DNA of 64,000 bases from Pararhizobium sp. IMCC3301. GTDB taxonomy: Bacteria > Pseudomonadota > Alphaproteobacteria > Rhizobiales > GCA-2746425. Under the pieces are notes generated by a model. The model saw only the letters and a list, made by a program, of their open reading frames with translations, was not told where the DNA came from and did no database searches. The stretch is from positions 1,054,001 through 1,118,000 of the forward strand of contig NZ_CP132336.1 in NCBI RefSeq assembly GCF_030758315.1. Reading direction: 5' to 3'. Made by a program: the position numbers and the translations under genes. Below, piece after piece: positions 61,037 through 64,000 of the stretch (position 1 is the first letter of the stretch; every line of letters starts with the position of its first letter).

Positions 61037-61567
61037 TCACAACAGGCCCCTGTCACGGCGTGCCTGATGGCTGCAGATGCCGCGCGACACCAAAGCGTGG
61101 TTCTCTGAACGAAGAAATTTGGCAATGCGTGTCACCACACAGCCGGTTTCGTGCCAGGCCCGCCAGCAGAATTCATGTTTGGCCAACTTGACATAGCGCC
61201 GGCCCTTGACCTGACGTATCTCGTCGGCCGCCAGCCCGTAGCGAACGCAGATCTCGTCCATAATCTTCGCGAGACTCAGCGCGTCACGCGGGTCGCCCGC
61301 AAAACTCTTTGGCGCCACCTTTGGATGGCTTGCAATACTGACCGGAAACAGGATGGCCTTCATTTTCGGCCCCGGCTCGCGATGATAGACTCGCCTTGCG
61401 CGGATTTTCGCAGGTTTCAGCTTCAACTTTGCGCCAGTCGCCCCATCAGGCAGATGCAGCGCGCCATCGGCCTTGCGGGCATAGGGCATGCCACCCATAC
61501 GGTAGAGCCGCTGCTTGTGGGCCTGTTGCAGAAGACGGGCATAGCTCAGCTCTGTCAGCCCGCTCAT
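61037..61567 (-). CDS. Protein with a DnaA C-terminal-domain-like HTH
   Basis: 176 residues from ATG 61565-61567. The C-terminal 75 residues (IMDEICVRYGLAADEIRQVK, then GRRYVKLAKHEFCWRAWHET, GCVVTRIAKFLRSENHALVS) follow the DnaA domain IV layout: short basic loop GRR, a helix, then an HTH with the RDHST-like segment replaced by SENHALV. Similar domains occur in alphaproteobacterial phages. The N-terminal half is basic and unassigned. It overlaps the upstream small HTH gene by 4 bases. Confidence 0.6.
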   Translation of the reverse strand: MSGLTELSYARLLQQAHKQRLYRMGGMPYARKADGALHLPDGATGAKLKLKPAKIRARRVYHREPGPKMKAILFPVSIASHPKVAPKSFAGDPRDALSLAKIMDEICVRYGLAADEIRQVKGRRYVKLAKHEFCWRAWHETGCVVTRIAKFLRSENHALVSRGICSHQARRDRGLL

Positions 61568-61740
61568 TGCACTTGCCCCTGGCGGGCATCGCGCAACAGT
61601 GCCAGCACATTGTATATCAGCGCCTCGGAACAGCACAGAGTTTCGGCAATCTCGGCGCTGTCCATGCCAAAGGCCCAGTAATACAGGACATTGTCGGTAA
61701 AGGCGCGCGAGGCGCAATGCTGTACGGCTGAAACGGCCAT
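61564..61740 (-). CDS. Small HTH protein
   Basis: 58 residues from ATG 61738-61740. AFGMDSAEIAETLCCSEALI followed by YNVLALLRDARQG looks like a helix-turn-helix that is almost the whole protein. Overlaps the DnaA-domain-like gene by 4 bases (ATGA). Probable early regulator or DNA-binding accessory of the module. Confidence 0.6.
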   Translation of the reverse strand: MAVSAVQHCASRAFTDNVLYYWAFGMDSAEIAETLCCSEALIYNVLALLRDARQGQVQ

Positions 61741-61864
61741 GACCAACCTTTCGGTATTGTGCGGCCAATGCCGCTCTGCGGATTGAAAAGCCGGTGCGGG
61801 AAAAGCATAACCCGCACCGGCTGCGTGGCCTGACCCGGGAGGACAGGTCAGGCCGGGAGAGCGA

Positions 61865-62074
61865 TCATGCGCCCGGGGACCCATTCCCCGCTGCAAGACC
61901 CGGTGCTGCAGACCGCACTGCCAATGGCTGTGCATCTGCGCTGCCATAACTGGCTTCCGGAGGGCTTGGCGCGGCACTCTCCCTGCTCGTCAATGCCCTG
62001 CCACACCCGATCCGGCAGCCAACCAGGCAAAGAAATTCCTCGACATGGAAGTTGAAGTGATCTAGATGTGTCAT
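61865..62074 (-). CDS. Possible small protein divergent from the S24 repressor
   Basis: 69 codons from ATG 62072-62074 with AGGA just upstream. THLDHFNFHVEEFLCLVG looks like real protein, but the rest is low in hydrophobic residues and could be out of frame; a neighbouring frame (PGWLPDRVWQGIDEQGECRA) also looks plausible. Either a cro-like position without a Cro-like protein or a frameshifted remnant. Confidence 0.3.
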   Translation of the reverse strand: MTHLDHFNFHVEEFLCLVGCRIGCGRALTSRESAAPSPPEASYGSADAQPLAVRSAAPGLAAGNGSPGA

Positions 62075-62080
62075 ATGCAT

Positions 62081-62122
62081 CCTATAGTCCGTTTCCTATT
62101 ATCAATAGGTGTTTGCCTATTA
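62081..62122. promoter_or_regulatory. CCTAT/ATAGG operator cluster, left of the S24 repressor
   Basis: CCTAT at 62081, the inverted repeat CCTATT-ATC-AATAGG at 62095-62109 and CCTATTA at 62116-62122. They lie between the repressor start and the minus-strand small genes, where an auto-regulated divergent promoter is expected. The same motif recurs at 62858-62900. Confidence 0.75.
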
Positions 62123-62153
62123 GTTGCAAGTCAACCATTGTGATGAAAAAACT

Positions 62154-62798
62154 ATGGATAAAATCAGAAAACGCCTGCTGCGCGAAATTGAAGCTCATCA
62201 GATGGATATGAAGCAGCTGTCTCTGGCGCTCGGCAAGAACCACGCCTATGTCCAGCAATTTTTAACGCGCGGCATTCCCGCCCGGTTGAAGGAGGATGAC
62301 CGGCGCAAGCTGGCCGAACTGCTGGACATTCCCGAAAGTGAACTGGGTGGCCCTGTCGCCCAGCCGCAGGCCTCCGATACCTCGACCCGGTTCAAGACTG
62401 TCACGGAATATGATATTCGCGCTTCCGCCGGCGGTGGCGCCCTGACATCGGAAGAGAATATCCGGTCAGAATGGCCTTTCGATCCAGCCTATATCAGTGA
62501 TTTTCTCGGCCTTCCCACCAGTGAACTCGCCATTATCGAAGTGCGCGGCGACAGTATGGAGCCCACCCTGTCCAGCGGCGACCGGGTTATGGTGCACATG
62601 ACTGACAGGCAGGCATCCCAACCGGGCATCTTCATTCTTTATGATGGCGGCGGCACCGTCATCAAACGAGTGGAAAAGATCCCCGGACAGGATACGCTGG
62701 TGCTGATTTCCGACAATCCGCTGCACACACGTTACGAAGTTTCCGGCGACGATGTTCAGATAGTTGGCCGCGTCGTATGGGCCGCCAAACGACTTTAA
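62154..62798 (+). CDS. HTH/S24-peptidase repressor (phage CI/LexA-like)
   Basis: 214 residues from ATG 62154. N-terminal HTH (about 15-55; MDMKQLSLALGKNHAYVQQF), a linker with the Ala-Gly bond that such repressors cleave (DIRASAGGGAL), and the S24 domain: catalytic Ser in VRGDSMEPTLSSGDRVMVH and Lys in GGGTVIKRVEKIPG. Self-cleavage in response to RecA filaments is expected for the family. It sits between two operator clusters of CCTAT/ATAGG repeats and is the likely ligand of both. Confidence 0.92.
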   Translation: MDKIRKRLLREIEAHQMDMKQLSLALGKNHAYVQQFLTRGIPARLKEDDRRKLAELLDIPESELGGPVAQPQASDTSTRFKTVTEYDIRASAGGGALTSEENIRSEWPFDPAYISDFLGLPTSELAIIEVRGDSMEPTLSSGDRVMVHMTDRQASQPGIFILYDGGGTVIKRVEKIPGQDTLVLISDNPLHTRYEVSGDDVQIVGRVVWAAKRL

Positions 62799-62857
62799 TC
62801 TGCAACACGACGCCGCCACACTGCGATCTGCTTTCAAATCCAGTTCCCATCTTTCAT

Positions 62858-62900
62858 ATAGGTTTTAGCCTATTGACTAATTGATAGGATTATTCCTATC
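62858..62900 (+). promoter_or_regulatory. Repressed promoter and CCTAT/ATAGG operators, right of the S24 repressor
   Basis: ATAGG-N6-CCTAT at 62858-62873 and GATAGGA-TTAT-TCCTATC at 62883-62900. A -35-like TTGACT (62873-62878) and -10-like TATCTT lie 18 bases apart, with the second palindrome filling the spacer. A repressor bound here would block transcription of the gene at 62934. Confidence 0.75.
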
Positions 62901-62933
62901 TTGATCCTGTTGACAGGAAGTGGGAGACTGCGC

Positions 62934-63266
62934 ATGAACCACCTCGACGCAATCGGTTATCTGGAGCGGGTGGCGTTTGAAGACATCATGGTGCCGGATC
63001 TCGGTACCATTCTGTGGTGCGAAGCCGATTTTCAAGTCGAAGCCGATGATGATTCTTACGCCTTTTACGTCCGCCAGATTTACACCCAGCAGACCAGCCC
63101 GGAAGGCACGGACGGATTTTTCCCCGCCAGAACCGACACCGCCGCACAGATAGTGCTGGAACTGGAATTGCGCACTTTTCTCGAACATGAGCCGGCCATC
63201 CGGCAGCAACTCTGCGAACTGGCCGATGCGGCAGGCATGGCACACTGGCTCCATGTAGCGGCATGA
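62934..63266 (+). CDS. Hypothetical protein under control of the S24 repressor
   Basis: 110 residues from ATG 62934 after GGGAG. Acidic, no membrane segment. Contains EADFQVEADDDSYAFYVRQI with TDTAAQIVLELELRTFLEHE. Not recognised. The promoter with two operators directly upstream suggests it is switched on when the repressor is inactivated, as with an early phage or plasmid gene. Confidence 0.65.
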   Translation: MNHLDAIGYLERVAFEDIMVPDLGTILWCEADFQVEADDDSYAFYVRQIYTQQTSPEGTDGFFPARTDTAAQIVLELELRTFLEHEPAIRQQLCELADAAGMAHWLHVAA

Positions 63267-63356
63267 AGTCGGAATTGTAGCCGGCGCGCCTTGGCGTGCC
63301 CGTTCCGACCCACTCGGTTCTTGACTTCGCGCCGCAATCCACGATCATCATGTCCC

Positions 63357-63812
63357 ATGGACCCAATGATCGGACAGGCAGCCCGCCTTGCTGGCGTGAA
63401 TATCGAGACCATCCGCTATTACCAGCGGCGCGGCCTGATTGAGCGGCCAGACAAATCCGCTGGCCAGGCCTATCGACGCTACAACACGGAGACCATTGCG
63501 CGCATCCGATTTATCCGCAAAACACAGGCGCTGGGCTTCTCGCTTCGTGAAATTCAGGACCTGTTGGCGCTATCGGCGCAGGACAGCGCCGATTGCGGTG
63601 ACGTTCGGAACCAGGCGGTGGCGAAGATCAAGCAGATCAACGCGAAAATCAGCGAACTCGCACGCATCAGTGACAGACTTGAACGGGTTGTAGCCGCCTG
63701 TCCGGGTTCTGGCCACACGATTGACGATTGCACCATTCTGCAAGCACCGGGAAGCGAACAGTCCGGCGGGACCGGAGTACATCATCCATGTGACGGAAAA
63801 ACCCGCTCGTGA
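63357..63812 (+). CDS. merR: MerR-family regulator, mercury-sensing type
   Basis: 151 residues from ATG 63357 (alternative ATG 63366). HTH at the N-terminus (IGQAARLAGVNIETIRYYQR), then a dimerisation helix. The three cysteines Cys80, Cys115 and Cys124 (SADCGDVR, ACPGSGHTIDDCTI) have the spacing of the Hg(II)-binding cysteines of Tn501 MerR (82, 117, 126). No merT, merP or merA is in the window, and I find no classical merOP palindrome upstream. The C-terminal tail is a little longer than in Tn501 MerR. Confidence 0.88.
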   Translation: MDPMIGQAARLAGVNIETIRYYQRRGLIERPDKSAGQAYRRYNTETIARIRFIRKTQALGFSLREIQDLLALSAQDSADCGDVRNQAVAKIKQINAKISELARISDRLERVVAACPGSGHTIDDCTILQAPGSEQSGGTGVHHPCDGKTRS

Positions 63813-64000
63813 TCGAGACGCTGTTTTAACGCGCTATCGTCTCAGCCAGCGGCGCCTCCAACCGGCGCATTGGCAAACACAACACACCCATTACAAACTG
63901 CTTTTGAACTGGACTGCGGAATCAGGATGATGTAATCGATCGCATCGTTTCGTAATTACTCACCCCTACCTTTTTCGGATATGACGTTCTGATTTCAAGC
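63813..64000. other. End of window, no gene seen
   Basis: Nothing supported after the merR stop in these 188 bases. A gene may start beyond the edge. Confidence 0.4.

Noticed and set aside
60367-63266. Complete prophage
   Set aside because: No integrase, terminase, portal, capsid or tail gene and no recognisable att repeats within the window; only a control module is present.

Overview
The window looks like a chromosomal segment of an alphaproteobacterium, most likely of the Hyphomicrobiales (Rhizobiales) type. I infer this from the gene content (BigR-type sulfide operon, Ugp-type ABC operon, NnrS/NnrU, DUF6455, DUF3309, PhnA-like membrane protein, BKACE/AcnX genes) and from promoters of the alphaproteobacterial EcfG type, GGAAC-N16/17-CGTT. 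No rRNA, tRNA or CRISPR array was seen. Base composition is moderately GC-rich and fairly even, but drops visibly in the helicase/nuclease pair at 25.9-30.0 kb.

Layout. 0-2 kb: a minus-strand rimB/rimK-like group ending in a truncated aspartoacylase-family gene. 2-7 kb: mgtE, a type III polyketide synthase coupled to an isoprenylcysteine-methyltransferase-like gene, and a BCCT transporter. 7.2-11.9 kb: a sulfide/persulfide operon with a BigR/SqrR-type ArsR repressor, two half-size YeeE/YedE proteins, a persulfide-dioxygenase-like enzyme, a DUF442 protein and a SulP permease; an ATTC-N8-GAAT operator lies before the dioxygenase gene. 12-20 kb: a Ugp-like ABC operon that also encodes a metallophosphoesterase, an inositol-phosphatase-like enzyme and a DeoR repressor, with a second DeoR gene divergent from it; the two control regions share a 17-bp repeat. 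20-25.8 kb: nnrU, nnrS, an FMN 2-hydroxyacid oxidase, a class V aminotransferase and a DUF2235 hydrolase. 25.9-31 kb: an accessory patch with a Hachiman-like (HamA/HamB) nuclease-helicase pair and a decayed IS5-like transposase. 31-33 kb: an ECF42-type sigma factor with its DGPF/YCII partner. 33-38 kb: an amino-acid ABC operon with a class IV aminotransferase and GntR regulator. 38-46 kb: GNAT, a CoA-transferase with apparently permuted halves, TauE/SafE, and a tctCBA-atuA-DUF4387 operon.

46-56.6 kb is an envelope and stress region: L,D-transpeptidase, extensin-like protein, PRC-barrel protein, single-domain response regulator, DUF1206, PAP2 phosphatase, lipid-kinase-like gene, DUF3309 and two 24-residue membrane miniproteins. 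Six exact matches to the EcfG promoter consensus lie directly upstream of genes here, on both strands, so I read it as a general-stress-response regulon cluster. 56.7-60.4 kb: a catabolic operon (BKACE, SDR, two-subunit aconitase X). 60.4-63.3 kb: a compact phage- or plasmid-like control module with an S24/HTH repressor flanked on both sides by CCTAT/ATAGG operators, plus small HTH/DnaA-domain-like genes. The window ends with a merR gene that keeps all three mercury-binding cysteines but has no mer operon next to it.

All assignments come from reading the sequence and from knowledge of the families; no database search was run.
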